Positions 1 through 29,202 of a stretch of 64,000 bases of DNA are shown in pieces (positions within the stretch are counted from its first letter, which is position 1; each line of letters begins with the position of its first letter). The notes under the pieces are model-generated. The model made no database searches. It was given only the letters and a program-made list of their open reading frames with translations, and was not told the DNA's origin. This DNA is from Liolophura sinensis (Eukaryota; Mollusca; Polyplacophora; Chitonida; Chitonidae), in NCBI RefSeq assembly GCF_032854445.1, contig NC_088307.1:21280017-21344016 (forward strand), read 5' to 3'. A program made the translations under genes and the position numbers.

Positions 1-305
1 CCTTGAGGATTGTGGGATGACTAACCTTGTGGATTGTAGGATGACTAACCTTGTGGATTGTGGGATGACAAACCTTGTGGATTGTGGGATGACTAACCTT
101 GAGGATTGTGGGATGACTAACCTTGTGGATTGTAGGATGACTAGCATTGACGATTGTGGGACCACTAATCATGAGAATTATGAAATGATAGAACTTGATG
201 AGTGTGGGATGACTAACCTTGATGAGTGTGGGATGACTAATCTTGATGAGTGTGGGATGACTAACCTTGAGGACTGTGGGGTGACAAACCTTGAGGATTG
301 TGAAA
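1..305. repeat. 24-bp minisatellite at the window edge
   Basis: About 12.7 imperfect copies of a 24-bp unit (core GATGACTAACCTTG) begin before base 1, so the array is cut by the window edge. The period is eight codons, so one frame stays open and reads MTNLVDCG-like octapeptides. There is no splice signal or domain, and I treat the open frame as a by-product of the period. Confidence 0.9.
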
Positions 306-1714
306 TGTCTTTCCAATGCGCAGCTCGTCTGAAAAAAAATTTCAAAATGAAAGATTACCTAAAAGTAAGTAAACATTAGTGAAAAACCACTGACAACTTT
401 ATCATTGATAAACGAATGATGGTTGATAAACGTGTGGTGATTTTTAAAGGGTATTGATTGGGAAACGGATGGTGATCATCAGACGGTTGACAAAGCGATG
501 GTTCATATAATGTCAAGCTGAATGTTTAGGAGTGTATTGTCAGCATTGACACTGACCTTGCTTTGGCACTTTACGAGGACATTTGCTTTTAAACGAAGGA
601 ATTCCTATCGAAGGATTTTATCGAAATACTTTAGTGTTCTTGAAAGATCCGGGAAGCGTATTCTTTAAAGTTTGACAGCATCTTAGAATGAAATGTTAAC
701 AGCTACTTCTCTTGTGATAGAAAGGCCATAAAGTGCATGCTAGACGGACAAAGCACTTAAGGTTGACAAAATTCTGTGATGGCTGATGACAATGAAGCAT
801 ATTTAGATTTTCTCTCACTTTGTCATAGTTGGATAAAGAATCCATTTTGAACCAAGTGTAACCTACTTTTTCTTTCGCAGCTTTTAAGTAATTAACTGTA
901 CTGTATAGGAAGATTCCAGTGGATCAGTTTTGAGATGACTTTGTTAATGGATGCCGGCTTGACAAAGAAACCGCCTATAAGATGGTCCAGGAAGTCAAAC
1001 ACAATGGCGTCTTGCCTTGGCGTATTAAATAGCCTCCCTCATACGTAAAGTAGGTAGGAACAATGCCATCGATTTGGGGAATTTCCTTTTCTCTGCACAG
1101 TACAAAAACTGATGTTGCAATTTCTAGAATTGTGAAATCTATCGATATACCTTTCAACATCCTCATTTAAAACATGAATATGCTAGGATGATATAAAACA
1201 AACGGTTGCCCCATGGAAATACCCGCCACAAATACATTATTTTCAAATGTCCCTTTCTCTTTAACGCAAAGTCGAAAAAAAGATTCAAGACCATGTTTAC
1301 AAATAACCTTTGATATCCTTTGAGCTAAAAGAAGTTATGAGAAAAAAAACCAGATCAAAGAGCGTGAAAACTTATTTGCAAATATGGTCTTTAATATTTT
1401 ATTCGATTTTTTCTTTCAAGAGAAAATGATATTTTAAAATATTTTTATAATGTGGATATTTGGGACTGCCTTTTGGATTATCACGTCTTTGCATAGTAAT
1501 GTTCTAAATAAAGATACGATGTATAATTACTGTAAATTTCTTGTTTATATCCAAACACATGGATTTCATCTTAATTATGATAATATTTATGAGTATATAA
1601 AATGTAAATATGATCAAATCGTGGTTGTACACAAATGTTGGCTGAAATGACCCTTATTATAGTGCAAATATATTGATTAACATGTGTTACACTCTCATTC
1701 ATAACAATACTACG

Positions 1715-1835
1715 CCCAGATTATGTATACCAAAAGGTGGTCCCCAATACCCACTATACAAAAGTCATTTGCAAGTGTTTTTTTTCTGTATAAAAAAAAA
1801 TGGAGAAAAAAGACTGAAGACGATATTTTGTGGCG
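1715..1835 (+). repeat. Dispersed repeat, copy 1 (partner at 50634-50757)
   Basis: A stretch beginning ATACCAAAAGGTGGTCCC is matched in reverse complement near 50.7 kb (ATACCAAGAGGTGGTCCC), followed in both by a diverged adenine-rich stretch and an AAGACNATATT-like end. Two copies 49 kb apart in opposite orientation suggest an old interspersed repeat. I cannot name the family. Confidence 0.55.
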
Positions 1836-2559
1836 CTCTTTCATCTGAATTTAATGTAATTTTGATGTTTTACTCGCCCTTTAAACCTGGCAAAGTAGAG
1901 AATTTAAAATGCGATTCTACGGAACGGTGAAAGTGAGACAAAATTGTAAATAGAAAAAAAGACAACAACACAACTATTAAAGTTCAGTATTTGTTCTTTT
2001 TTTAAGTAAGTCGTTCGCACGATTGGTAAAACACCAATCAAATAAATAAATAAATACAGCTGTATATAACTCGCATTGTGTTCAAATTGGTGGAGGGCAT
2101 AGCTGCTTTTCATCGAGTTATAAGATGTGTTTACTCTTTAGGATGGCTGCAGAACATCATTTGTTTTCGTTTTGGTTGGAAGTATCTTGCGTCACTATAG
2201 CCACTATCCCATGAGCTCTAAGTAAAAATCACAATTGCCTGTTATCTCAGCCCAGCTTTGGCCAGATTTGTACATTTACAATCCTGGCAAATGCATGCAA
2301 CAAGAGACACTGTACAAGACAAATCCAAGCAGGTAAAGTTTCAGGCGAAATGAAAAGATTATGAATCAAATATTTGAAATTTGCCAATAATTTCTTTTTA
2401 ACGTTTGCTTCATATGCAACAATAATGGGTAGAACCTAATACGCATGCGCAATAAATCAGCAGTATCTAAAGATATTTGACTCTCTTATATATATTTAAG
2501 AAAGGAACGAAGCATCCATACTTTCATGCATTTCAGATAAACGCCTCAAAGCAGATCGA

Positions 2560-2632
2560 TATATTTATTTATTTATTTACTTGACTGGTGTTTTACGCAG
2601 TACTAGTGAATCTTTCAATTATACGCCCGCGA
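2560..2632 (-). mobile_element. SINE-1 tail fragment
   Basis: TTTATTTATTTACTTGACTG followed by GTGTTTTACGCAGTACT is the reverse complement of the common SINE-1 3' end. It is strongly 5'-truncated. Confidence 0.7.
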
Positions 2633-3944
2633 AAGTTGCATGGAAGTGAAAACGAAAGTTGTTCGATAAGAGCTGCATAAAGCAAAGGACTAAGCTGACC
2701 CAGAGACCAGCTGATAAAGGCGTTAGTATAGATTCAAAAATAAACACATAAATGTATTTTATAGCCGAACAATGGACACCTGGATAGCTTGGCCCGCACT
2801 AAACCTTGCGATGCCATAATAATTCATTTCCAAACCAGTAATTATATCATTTATGTATAACAAAGCCAAGTATAGCCACGTAATGAAGACACCAAGTCAA
2901 AAATGTGGACAGAATCGACTGCTTGCCTTACTGCTTATGTGCTCAATCAGGCTTAATTGATAGCTAATTTCTTGTCCACAGGAGATCTTTTTACATTTGT
3001 TTATTTTATTGATCAACTCTTGCTGGCGACGTAAAAGCATTATCATCTAACGGCAACTAAAGGTATCAATTGGCAGAGACGAGCAGCTCCATAAGCTTGG
3101 CCTCGGTCCAAAAAACAGTCGTTAGATGCAAATGAAACTTCAACAGAAGCTTGGGTCAGTTAATATCATTGAGGATTATTTTTTTTATTGATGAAATTTA
3201 CAAACGACCCCCATTAGTGTGTCTTTAAATGTGGCCGGTTTTATTGATTGGATGTACACAAAGAAAGCATCAGCCGTATCATTGCCATTGCTTTAAAAGC
3301 TTGATAAAGCTCGATTATACTTCTTAAGAACGATTAGTTAATTATCACGCTGGATGCAGCAAACAGTTACCTTTTTTTCTCTTTGAAGTTGAGATTTTAA
3401 TGTTTAGCACTGGTCTAACACAGTACAGGTGGACTGACTTCAAAAATAGTGCTTTTTTCTTGGCATGGTAAATAATTGTTTCAGATGAAACTGTACGGAA
3501 TGACTTTGACACGCCCACTGTATTTTGTTTATTTCCAGCCTGTCGGTATACGTTGACTTCTGTTTAATGCGGCGTTAAGTAGTTTGCGAGAAAAGTAAAT
3601 AAAACTCAGGCACGTATGCTATGGCAAGACACGGCGCTTTGGCAATTCTGTACAGCTGTATTGTCAGCATCCCTGAAGAATGAATCGATACACTGAACGC
3701 TCTGGTATATGAAATACATTATCGTTGTACTAGTACACCTATGATTTAAATGAGCTGATGCATTCTACTACAACATGTCTCATTTTAAACGGATCTTCTC
3801 ATTGCTGATTTATAGTCTGACACAATGATAGGCTGAATGATTGATCGATGGATTGATTGATTAACTGACTCACTGTTTGGGTGTTGAACGTCATAAGAGG
3901 GTGATCTGTTGTGGAAACCGGATTATTTAAGTAAATAATTGATA

Positions 3945-4240
3945 AGTAAACCACCGGGATGCCCGGAGTAAACCACCGGTGTGTCCGTAGAAAATCACCG
4001 GAATGCCCGGAGTAAACCACGGGAATGAAGGGAGTAACCCACCGGGCTGTTGAGACTAACATACCGGGTGCTGAAAATAAATCACCGAGGTGCTGGAAGT
4101 AAACCACCGGAATGCCCGGAGTAAACCACTGGTGTGCTCGGAGTAAACCATCGGGGTGTCCAGGAGTAAACCGCCCAGGTGCCCGACAGTGAACCAACGG
4201 GATGTCCCGGTGTAAACCATCAGGGTGCCCGGAGTGAATC
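3945..4240. repeat. 22-bp minisatellite
   Basis: About 13 diverged copies of a 22-bp unit with core TAAACCACCGGGATGCCCGG. Each unit contains a CCGG-centred near-palindrome. The minus-strand open frame over it is an artefact of the repeat. Confidence 0.85.
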
Positions 4241-4599
4241 AATGGCATTCTACTTCAGTGATGCATCGTGCCTACCACAGCTTACAATATACTCATAAAG
4301 AACCAACAAGACTATTATGAATATGGTAAATTTGTGGAGCCACGGTAGTGTTTTTACCAATGGTAATCCTTCCACCTGTCGATCTTACTCACGGATACAT
4401 GTAATCTCTACTTCGTCAAGGTATCAAGTTTCTCATCTCCAGGTTAACCAATTGAAAAATTATTGATTACTACGTTAAACAATAAATCAATCAAGCAATC
4501 GACAATTCAGTCAATCAATTAATCAAGCTAGGCTAAACACAAACTAAAAGTGTTCCGTCAAGTCAGAGAAATATCTGTATTGTCCCCGGGGCCAATATA

Positions 4600-4715
4600 A
4601 TGTACGATCAGTGGGAACAGAAGAATCTACAAATTCCCTGAACAAGGCTGGAGTTGAACCCACACCTCGTGTAACTAGTGTGTTCACTGACGTGACGGCG
4701 GTCGAGATTACGTCT
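4600..4715 (-). mobile_element. SINE-3 (tRNA-headed) copy
   Basis: Reads on the minus strand as a tRNA-like head ending in a B-box-like GGGTTCAACTCC-type segment, followed by a body that contains GGGAATTTGTAGATT. The same arrangement recurs near 8.1, 18.0, 48.8 and 51.9 kb. It is too degenerate to be a functional tRNA gene. Confidence 0.55.
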
Positions 4716-5194
4716 TCCGGCCGCAGTCGGATCCAGAGTATTAATTTAATAAGAAAGCAATCACCAGTTGATAGTCTGTTGTTGGAATCGAAACATTTCA
4801 TCTCTAGCGGCAAAATGTAAAACGGGGAGACAACTCTTACAGCCATCTCTCTCTCGCTCTCGAGCTTGCATGAGTACGCCATGCCGTTTCGTCATATCTA
4901 CATGCTTATATGGTCAAAATAAGCCATTTGAGCCTCAGGTTGTTCTATATCTAACACATTCCCTCATCCAGTAACGACCATTTTTTAAGATTCCCTGGAT
5001 AGGGAAAGAGTCATAACTCTGTAAAGAACTTTGTAAAGAAATATTCTTCATAAAAAGACTTTAGTATCGTATACGATAGATGTAGATGTGCGTGATAAAC
5101 AACAGTGACCCCATTACCCGTATAACGCCAAAAGTCAAAAGTATTCTCAAACGCACATAAAACAAATATGTATGAGTAGATTTGCCGGGATAAG

Positions 5195-5430
5195 TACGCC
5201 TGCGCGGCGCAATGACCCAAGAGTCTCTCACTAATGCGGTCGCTGTGAGTTCAAGTCCAACTCATCCTGGCTTCCTCTCTGGCCGTACGTGGGAAGGTTT
5301 TACAGCAACCTGCGAATGGTCGTGGGTTTCCCCGGAGATCTGCCTGGTTTCTTCCCACCATAATGCTGGCCGCCGTCCTATATATGTGAAAAATTCCTGA
5401 GTAAAACAAAACCAATAAAATAAAAATACT
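5195..5430 (+). mobile_element. SINE-1 copy, diverged
   Basis: Contains the family body (AATGACCCAAGAGTCTCTCA, then GTGAGTTCAAGTCCA, then the CCACCATAATGCTGGCCGCC block) and a decayed tail. The first part of the tRNA-like head is missing. Confidence 0.8.
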
Positions 5431-7194
5431 CAAAGTGATAGAGGATAACCTGGTTAAATGTGCACTGTATATTGAGTTTCTACCAAAGCCTCGAGCTCCA
5501 TGCTCTCAAACAAACAATTTGTTAAATTTAACAGAAAGTCTGAGTGACGATGGAATGTATTGCGATTATTGACCTGGAACTTCCTTATTGGTTGACGGCT
5601 GGGATACGAATGTCTAGTTTCAACGCATAGATTCATCTGTTGTAGTGGATAATGATCGGAAACTTTCGGAGATAACCTCAACGATGAACTTAGCGGCTTA
5701 GAGAGACAAGCTCCACAACAGCTATCACCATTGACGTCACAACTGCGTCAATGCCTCATTACCTCATTTCCAGATTCACCACTGGAGTCTTATCAAAACA
5801 GTAGTTCAAAGCCATTTTTACTCAATACTCGGTTTTGTTCCTTTATGATTATATGTTAGGAGACATCATAAACTGCGTATATTGATTTATAAAAACCATG
5901 AATCTTTTAAAGACCGATCCGAAGATTTTCTGGATATTGTCCAGCAACTTCCAGTCGCTGATCTGTCGTAACAGACGCTTGATCCATTTCGATAACAGAA
6001 AATGCGCCCAAAGAAGGGTTGTGTTCTGTCCCAAGCTCTCTCTCTGTTCCAGGAGCATCCATGACATCGTAGCAATTGGTGTCGCTCTCGTGGCCATTAG
6101 CGCGGTCTTACTTTTGACTACGGCGCGTTCAAGGGATGTGTCCTCAACCAATCACAGACGCGCTGCTCGCAAGAAGGCGGTACGTGATTGAGCACAACCT
6201 CGGGTGGGGGGAGTGTGGGGATTTTTACAGAAAACCACGAGTCGTGAAGCCACAACCAAGCCATAAGCATGTCTGCAAAGTCAACATCTGGTCGCAAAGC
6301 CAGCGAATTCTTGTTACAGCTTCAAGAACAAGTTAAAACTGTATTGTAGACATCGACTGTTCCCGACGAAATCGAGCGGTTTAGAAAGCCTCGTATTGAC
6401 CTGTGGCTATTGACTAGCTATTTACGTCATCTCAGTTTAGTGAATGTCAGATCGTTGTAAGCGAAGTGATATACCAACAATCTGATTTTGTTCAGATTGA
6501 GGTACTTGTCTTTCAGTTTTTTTACTTTAATTGAATGTTGACTGAAAGAAATTGTTTAGTTTTCGTAGCAAAATCGATAACATTTTTGTTATTGAGCTTT
6601 TTGACACTCCTTGTATTACTGGTACGTTTGCGCTGGCGCATTAGGCCATGTTTCGTCTTCACGTTAGACGTCATTTTGACATTACACAAGCAACCATGCT
6701 CTATCTTCTTCAAAGCCAATGGATGTTCAGAACAAACATGCTACAAAATCACAAACACTGTGAACAGAACCCGTCACTCTGAGTATTTTACTTTGTGTTT
6801 TATTTTCAAAAGAAGTACTGTTCAAGGTACGAGTCTATGTCTCCATGAAGACATTTATATAATCAGTCATCATATATTAGGTCGATAACCGTAATGTCTC
6901 CTTCAAAAAGCAACAGGGAATGTAAGATTGCAAATATACTGGAACTAATTAAAACAGACAAAGTGCTACCACTAGGAATGCGCGACCGACGCATAGTTTT
7001 GAGATGAGTTTCAGATCTAATTTCGCTTTAATTCTGACTGTTCTTTTTTTTTACATGACTTGTTTACACCTCGTGCGTTTAGAGCCCTTCAGAGCTCGGA
7101 AAAGATTGATAAAACTTTGCTTATGACGTAAAGGGAAAGACGTGCTAATTACAACAATAATAATTCATGTGAACTGTGTGAGCTTTACCATTCA

Positions 7195-7315
7195 AACGTA
7201 CATGGGAAAGTCTGCAACCAACCTGCAGGTGTTCGTGCGTTTTCTCCGTGTTCTGCCCTCTATCCCCTCCACCATAATATTGACCTTCGTCGTATAAGTG
7301 AAATATAAGCAGGGC
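7195..7315 (+). mobile_element. SINE-1 central fragment
   Basis: Diverged copy of the central block running from ACATGGGAAAGTCTGC to GTCGTATAAGTGAAATAT. Both ends are lost. Confidence 0.65.
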
Positions 7316-7529
7316 ATATTTTGGTTTGTGTTAAGGCTTTTCGAAACACGATTGCATCAATGTAAATGTACAATAAATGGATGTAATTAGACTATTCACT
7401 TTGTGTAATTATAATTGACAAAACACACCAATAAACCGTACGCGTTTTGATGTTTCAGCGTTATTGGTAAACTGTTTATCTATATTACAAATATTTAATA
7501 TTTTTTAGCAAATCTGACTCATGTTTATA

Positions 7530-7690
7530 TTTAGGTATTTAACTGATGTTTTACGCCGTATTCAAGACTATATGTACAGCATTTTTCTTAAAACAACCAC
7601 GACCAGCATCATAGTGGGAGGAAACGGGACAGAGCCCAGGGGGAACTTACTATCATCCGCAGGTTGCTGGAAGAACTTCCCGTAGAGACG
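7530..7690 (-). mobile_element. SINE-1 copy, 5'-truncated
   Basis: Reverse complement of the SINE-1 tail and central block (GATGTTTTACGCCGTATTCA, then GTGGGAGGAAACGGG, then ATCCGCAGGTTGCTGG). Confidence 0.75.
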
Positions 7691-8084
7691 ACAGGTCAGG
7701 CACTCTCATATTTATTGGGTATCCCCTATACGGGTATTCCGTTTTGGATATAGTATGCACAAAACGGCCATGATCCGCCCCTTCATGTTATACAAAATGT
7801 TAGACGTATACAGACATTATATGTAATTACAATATACGAAGGATTTATGATTCGATTTTATTGCCCTTTCCTCTATACTCAAAGATTTTTCGCTAATACT
7901 GTAAGCAGCCAGTTTCATGCTTGAAAAAAAATCACCGATCGTTGACAAGTTCCAGACATGTACCGATGAATTTCCTAACATGTGACGTGCATATATGTAC
8001 ACCAGACCTGTGGCCTTTATGAATGTTAGACTAACGCAAACGCCCCTCTATCGTCTTCGACCTCTTGTTGTCAGCTAGCAGTGA

Positions 8085-8205
8085 AAGCGAGGGATATTTA
8101 CAAATTCCCAAAGACCGGCTTTGTACCTGCACCTCTTGTGTTCACGCGACAGCAATACGATCAACTTTAACCGCTAGATCGCGGCCTGTTCCCCACTTTG
8201 AGAAG
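8085..8205 (-). mobile_element. SINE-3 copy
   Basis: The minus strand reads a tRNA-like head (AGCGGTTAAAG, then ACACAAGAGGTGCAGGTAC) followed by GGGAATTTGTAAATATCC, matching the copy near 18.0 kb. Confidence 0.5.
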
Positions 8206-8889
8206 TGTATTTGGGTTCCGTCTTTATAACTTGTCCAGAACGTCTAGTTTAATATTTGGCGCATGGTGGTGAATAGAACTTCTCTTTTATGTTTCTAAAT
8301 AATGAACAACCGACAACATAGGGTACAAAAGGAAGCTTATAATACACGGCCACTTCTCTTCAGGCTTAAGACGCTGAGAGTCTTCGCTTTATATTTGCAA
8401 ACACTTCTATTGGTGTCTATAAAAAAAGAAGACACAACTGAGTCTGACAGCAGCCTTTCTACAGACTCTCAGTAAACGCAGCGTGATGCGAATGAAACGT
8501 GAATGCGTACAGACATACCTCTTACTGCTACGATGTGTCATGTATCCTGACATAACAAAGTGTTTAGAGTTGCGTGCATTGTGCTAGTGACTAGAGTGAG
8601 CTGATGACGGTATGCTGAGCTAAGACATTAGCATTGCCTCCAGGGCATAAAACACCAATCTCTGCTCTTTGATACATCACCAAAGGTCCTCCGTCAAAGT
8701 TCACATGAACTGTATGATACGCTCATTGTTGGATGTCATGTTGTTATCTCGAAGCTAGTTTTCCAAGAATTTCTCTTCCACCATAGAGATCGCCTCTTAG
8801 AGAAAACTTTTGTGAAAAGTATTCACTTCCGTGCCTTCACATTTTGCTAACCTTTTCTGAAAAATTATGAACTCATTTTTGTTCATTGT

Positions 8890-9030
8890 AAAAGTACGTG
8901 GGAAGGTCTATCAGCAACCTGCGGATGGTCGTGGGTATTCCCAGGTTTCCACCCACCATAATGCTGGTCGCCGTCGTATAAGTGAAATATTCTTGAGTAC
9001 GGCGTAAAACACCAATAAAATAAATAAAAT
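8890..9030 (+). mobile_element. SINE-1 copy, 5'-truncated
   Basis: Well-conserved central block and tail from GTACGTGGGAAGGTCT through GAGTACGGCGTAAAACACCA to an AAATAAATAAA end. Confidence 0.85.
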
Positions 9031-9394
9031 TTATTGTAAAAAGCGAACTCTAAGAATGTTACTCGCAATCGTGAACATGGAGCAACAGTAGCTGTATAGT
9101 CGTTGGAATCTTGGGACAGTCTTGGTATATGCTCTCTATTGGGTAAAAAAGGTAGAAACAATGGCATTTTGCGGGACAAAACATGCCGACATGTAATTGT
9201 TTCCACCTAGCCCAGCTCGGTCGTCAAGAACCTAACTCTTTTATTTCAGTTTGACGCCGATTTGACAAGTTTTGGTCAATCCTGATGAACGACTAATACA
9301 AACATGTAAATGAAATGCCCAAATAATGTAAGAATAAGTGTCTACTTTCGTCTTCGTCTTTATTTATAGCCAATCCCCAAGAAACGTTTGAACT

Positions 9395-9661
9395 ATTTCT
9401 TTATTTATTTGATTGGTGTTTTACGCCGTACTCAAGAGTATTTCACTTATACGATCGCGGCCAGCATTATGGTGGGTGGAAACCGGGCACATCCCGGGAG
9501 AAACCCACGACCATCCGCAGGATGCTGTCAGACCTTCCCACTTACGGCCGGAGAGGAAGACAGCATGCGTTGGACTTGAACTCACAGCGACCGCATTGGT
9601 GAGAGGCTTCTGGGTCATTACGCTGCGCTAGCGCGCTAACCAACTGAGCCACGGAGGCCCC
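9395..9661 (-). mobile_element. SINE-1, full length, with target duplication
   Basis: Complete element on the minus strand, from the head GGGGCCTCCGTGGCTCAGTT (a tRNA-like A-box region) to the (AAATA)n tail. A short direct repeat, TTTGAACTAT at 9387-9396 and TTTGAACTGT at 9665-9674, flanks it and is consistent with a retrotransposition target duplication. It is one of the best-preserved copies in the window. Confidence 0.9.
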
Positions 9662-10197
9662 ACCTTTGAACTGTATACTTCCCCAAGGAGTATGGAGTGA
9701 TATACTACCGAGGCTCATAATTATCAAAAACCCTAAGACCTTAGTCAAAAACTCAAACGCAGCAACATTCAAAATGTTATGCTTCAGGGAATGTAAAATT
9801 TCTACACTGATTCTTTACTGCAGAACAATATACCAACCACAATTTGAGTTCTTTCCTTATTTTTATTTTGTCTTTTTAAGCTCTTGCTGCTTATGATTTA
9901 AGTCTTAAGTTGCTGGATATACGATTCCAAGACCAGTATTTATCGAGCAACTTAAGATTTAAGTTATGAATTGTAAGAGCTTATAAAGCCAAACTGTGAA
10001 CAGGAAAGAATTCAAGACTTTTGAACTTCCAACAGCAAAATATTTTAATTGTAGCTTTATTTGAATTTTGACGTTTGATTAATATGGCTCCTAATCGTAG
10101 ACGTAGACTCTGGGTATGTTACTGTGCGAAACGTTTCAGCTAAAATAACAGAAAGAACATACCAAATTTAATTATTAAAACTGACTTAAGTTAAAGA

Positions 10198-10412
10198 CGG
10201 TCAAGTCCAGCTCATGATGGCTGAAAAGGTCGCATGTGGGAAGTTCTGCCAGCAACCTGCGGATGCTCGTGGGTTACACCCCCCTCCCCCCCCCCCCCCC
10301 CCCCCCACCAGGCGTGCCCGTTTTCCTCCCACCATGATGCTGGTCGCCGTCGTATAATTGAAATATTCTTGAATACGACGTAAAACAACAAATAAATAAA
10401 TAAATTAATTAA
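10198..10412 (+). mobile_element. SINE-1 copy containing a poly-C expansion
   Basis: The body and tail are recognisable (GTCAAGTCCAGCTCATG, CCACCATGATGCTGGTCGCC). The CCCCC segment of the central block has grown into a run of about 28 cytosines at 10279-10306. Confidence 0.8.
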
Positions 10413-11386
10413 TTAATTAAGTCTAAGGCCTCAGGGCCGGGTGCCTAACTTAAGTCCACAGCTGAAACAGCCAAAGATGTATTCGAGTACATGACCTCTT
10501 TGTTTAATTTGGCCCTGGTAGTAGCAGCGACCCAGAGCTTTAAATCTCTGAGCCAGGCCAGGCCCAATTCCACAGTGATGTTCATGTATTTACTGTTACC
10601 CAGGATAAATGATTGGGATTTAACGGAATGGCTGTTTTCAAGGAGTTAATATCAGAGGTAACAGCTGAATATCACAAAAGCGTGAAATGACAATTTCGAC
10701 TGATTAACGAACGTCATGTGAAAGGTCATCATGGAAAAGTACAAACGACCTGTACCACAGACGAACAACATTGCTGTTATTTTCTATCTTTCGTTGATCT
10801 CTTGCCTACATTTTTTTAAGGTTTTCAATCTACCTCCCTAAGCAATACGACAGCCAATCTGTTGGAGCATTATTTAGCTCATTGCTTTCGCCATACGGTT
10901 TTCCTCATTTATTATTAACGCAGATTTGTTGCAAATGAAAGAGGATTTCTGGGAATCTGTCAACTGTGGCTTAATGACATTTATAATCCTGTAATTCACT
11001 AATAATGACGAAATTTTTAATAAGGGTGTCTAATACCCATTTAATAATGCATGTAGAATATCAAAGCTCTACGTTTAAAACATTTTGACTAATTGCCTTT
11101 TTAAACAGGGTATTCATTTCTTGTTTCTTTTGCGTGTTGCTGCTTTTTTTTTTTCGCTCTGACCTGATATATGGTGCATGTAAAGTGCACGAGATAGCCA
11201 ACAGATCTGGTAGACGTCTCCGCCTAGGCCATACAAGCAACCGAGGTCGCGTCACAGGTCTCCATGGCAACACAGTGTTTTAAATGAAGATAGTACTATA
11301 AGTTTCTTACCAAGTTACTTTCGCTTCATATTCAGCGAAGAAAAGACGTTCTTATCACATATTTGCCATCATCGGCCTTTGCTTGG

Positions 11387-11394
11387 TATATATA
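11387..11394 (+). promoter_or_regulatory. Candidate TATA box of the receptor gene
   Basis: TATATATA lies 71 bases before the ATG at 11465, leaving room for a short 5'UTR. The start codon context CAAGATGG has a G at +4. This is a motif observation only, and an upstream non-coding exon cannot be excluded. Confidence 0.4.
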
Positions 11395-11464
11395 CTACGT
11401 TCACAAACCAAACAGTAACTTTTACCCACTCGCGGTGCGGAATAAAAGAATATCTTTGTCCAAG

Positions 11465-28400
<16,936 letters not shown>

Positions 28401-28707
28401 AGAGCCGGATAACTTGTACCAATCCGCGTCGGAAAAAAGTTCCGGAGTTCCAGATGTAAAGAATCTCCGGCATTTGTAATATAAAGTTCTTGTCAAGTTG
28501 GATGCGAATCAGTATACCTATATATCAGAGATGATGTTTCTTTGAGGATGGGACGAAATGAAGGCGCCAGAATGCATCAAGCACAAATACATGGTACAAA
28601 TTGTTTTAACAGTTATATACCATCAGCAAGAATATGAGTGTTATGCATCTGGCATTAACTGTAAAACGCCGGAAATTGTCAAAGGAATGAAAAGTTCCTC
28701 CACTACA
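28401..28707 (+). other. Receptor 3' flank / probable 3'UTR
   Basis: No canonical AATAAA is seen before the transposon boundary at 28708; AATATAAAG at 28478 is a weak variant. 28590-28707 is duplicated in inverted orientation at 33751-33867. Confidence 0.5.
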
Positions 28708-29028
28708 CTCCTGTAATCTGGAAAAACCTAGTAAGTCAGTTGAATGCAAATTGGAGGAAACAAAGGAAACGTGTTTTGTTTCAGGATTAAGCTGCAAAAT
28801 ATAAAATAAATTTTATTTCGGCATTTTAGATCAAGACAATTAGATGCCTTTTCAGCTCACATAGGTATATTATTGTTACTGGTTTAATTTGGTTACAAAA
28901 TGACTTACTATGTTTTACCTGATCTAACCAATCCTTCAACTAAAACATTTTATCAACACAAGCCTAGTATGTCAACAGCAGCGTGATAACTTCACTTTAT
29001 TGCCTAACACATGAACAATTATCAGAGA

Positions 29029-29160
29029 AATAACACCAAGTGTAGTTTGAATACATAAAACAACTGTTTTAACTAATCAACGAGATCATGATTTGCTGTG
29101 ATTTCCAGCCAGAATTTTATCTTAGCCGTGGTAAATAAATCTACCAGTCTGAGACATTTT
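29029..29160. repeat. Degenerate tandem copy of the transposase 3' end
   Basis: Resembles 29170-29300, the last coding part of the transposase gene: CCAGCCAGAATTTTATCTTA versus CTTGCCAGAATTTCCTCTTA, and TACCAGTCTGAGACATTTTC versus GGCCAGTTTCAGAATATTCT. A duplication of about 140 bp that has since decayed. Confidence 0.65.
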
Positions 29161-29202
29161 CGAGGAATAGCAGCAAGTGCAGCTTGATTACATATTTAGG
29201 AA

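Larger units (their letters stand above)
306..3940. other. No gene seen; AT-rich intergenic DNA with repeat fragments
   Basis: No open frame here has recognisable protein character or paired splice sites. It contains SINE tail fragments at 2028-2057 (+) and 2560-2632 (-), and one member of a dispersed repeat at 1715-1835 that recurs at 50634-50757. The rest looks like unique AT-rich sequence. Confidence 0.6.
4241..11340. other. Intergenic region with no supported gene
   Basis: Apart from the SINE copies and short repeats listed separately, I see no exon with flanking splice signals and no recognisable domain. Overlapping open frames on both strands at 5849-6191 were considered and not accepted. 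A homopolymer C run lies at 10279-10306. Confidence 0.55.

Noticed and set aside
5849-6191. Overlapping open frames of about 100 codons on both strands
   Set aside because: No recognisable domain on either strand and no paired splice sites; the hydrophobic run on the plus strand alone is not enough.
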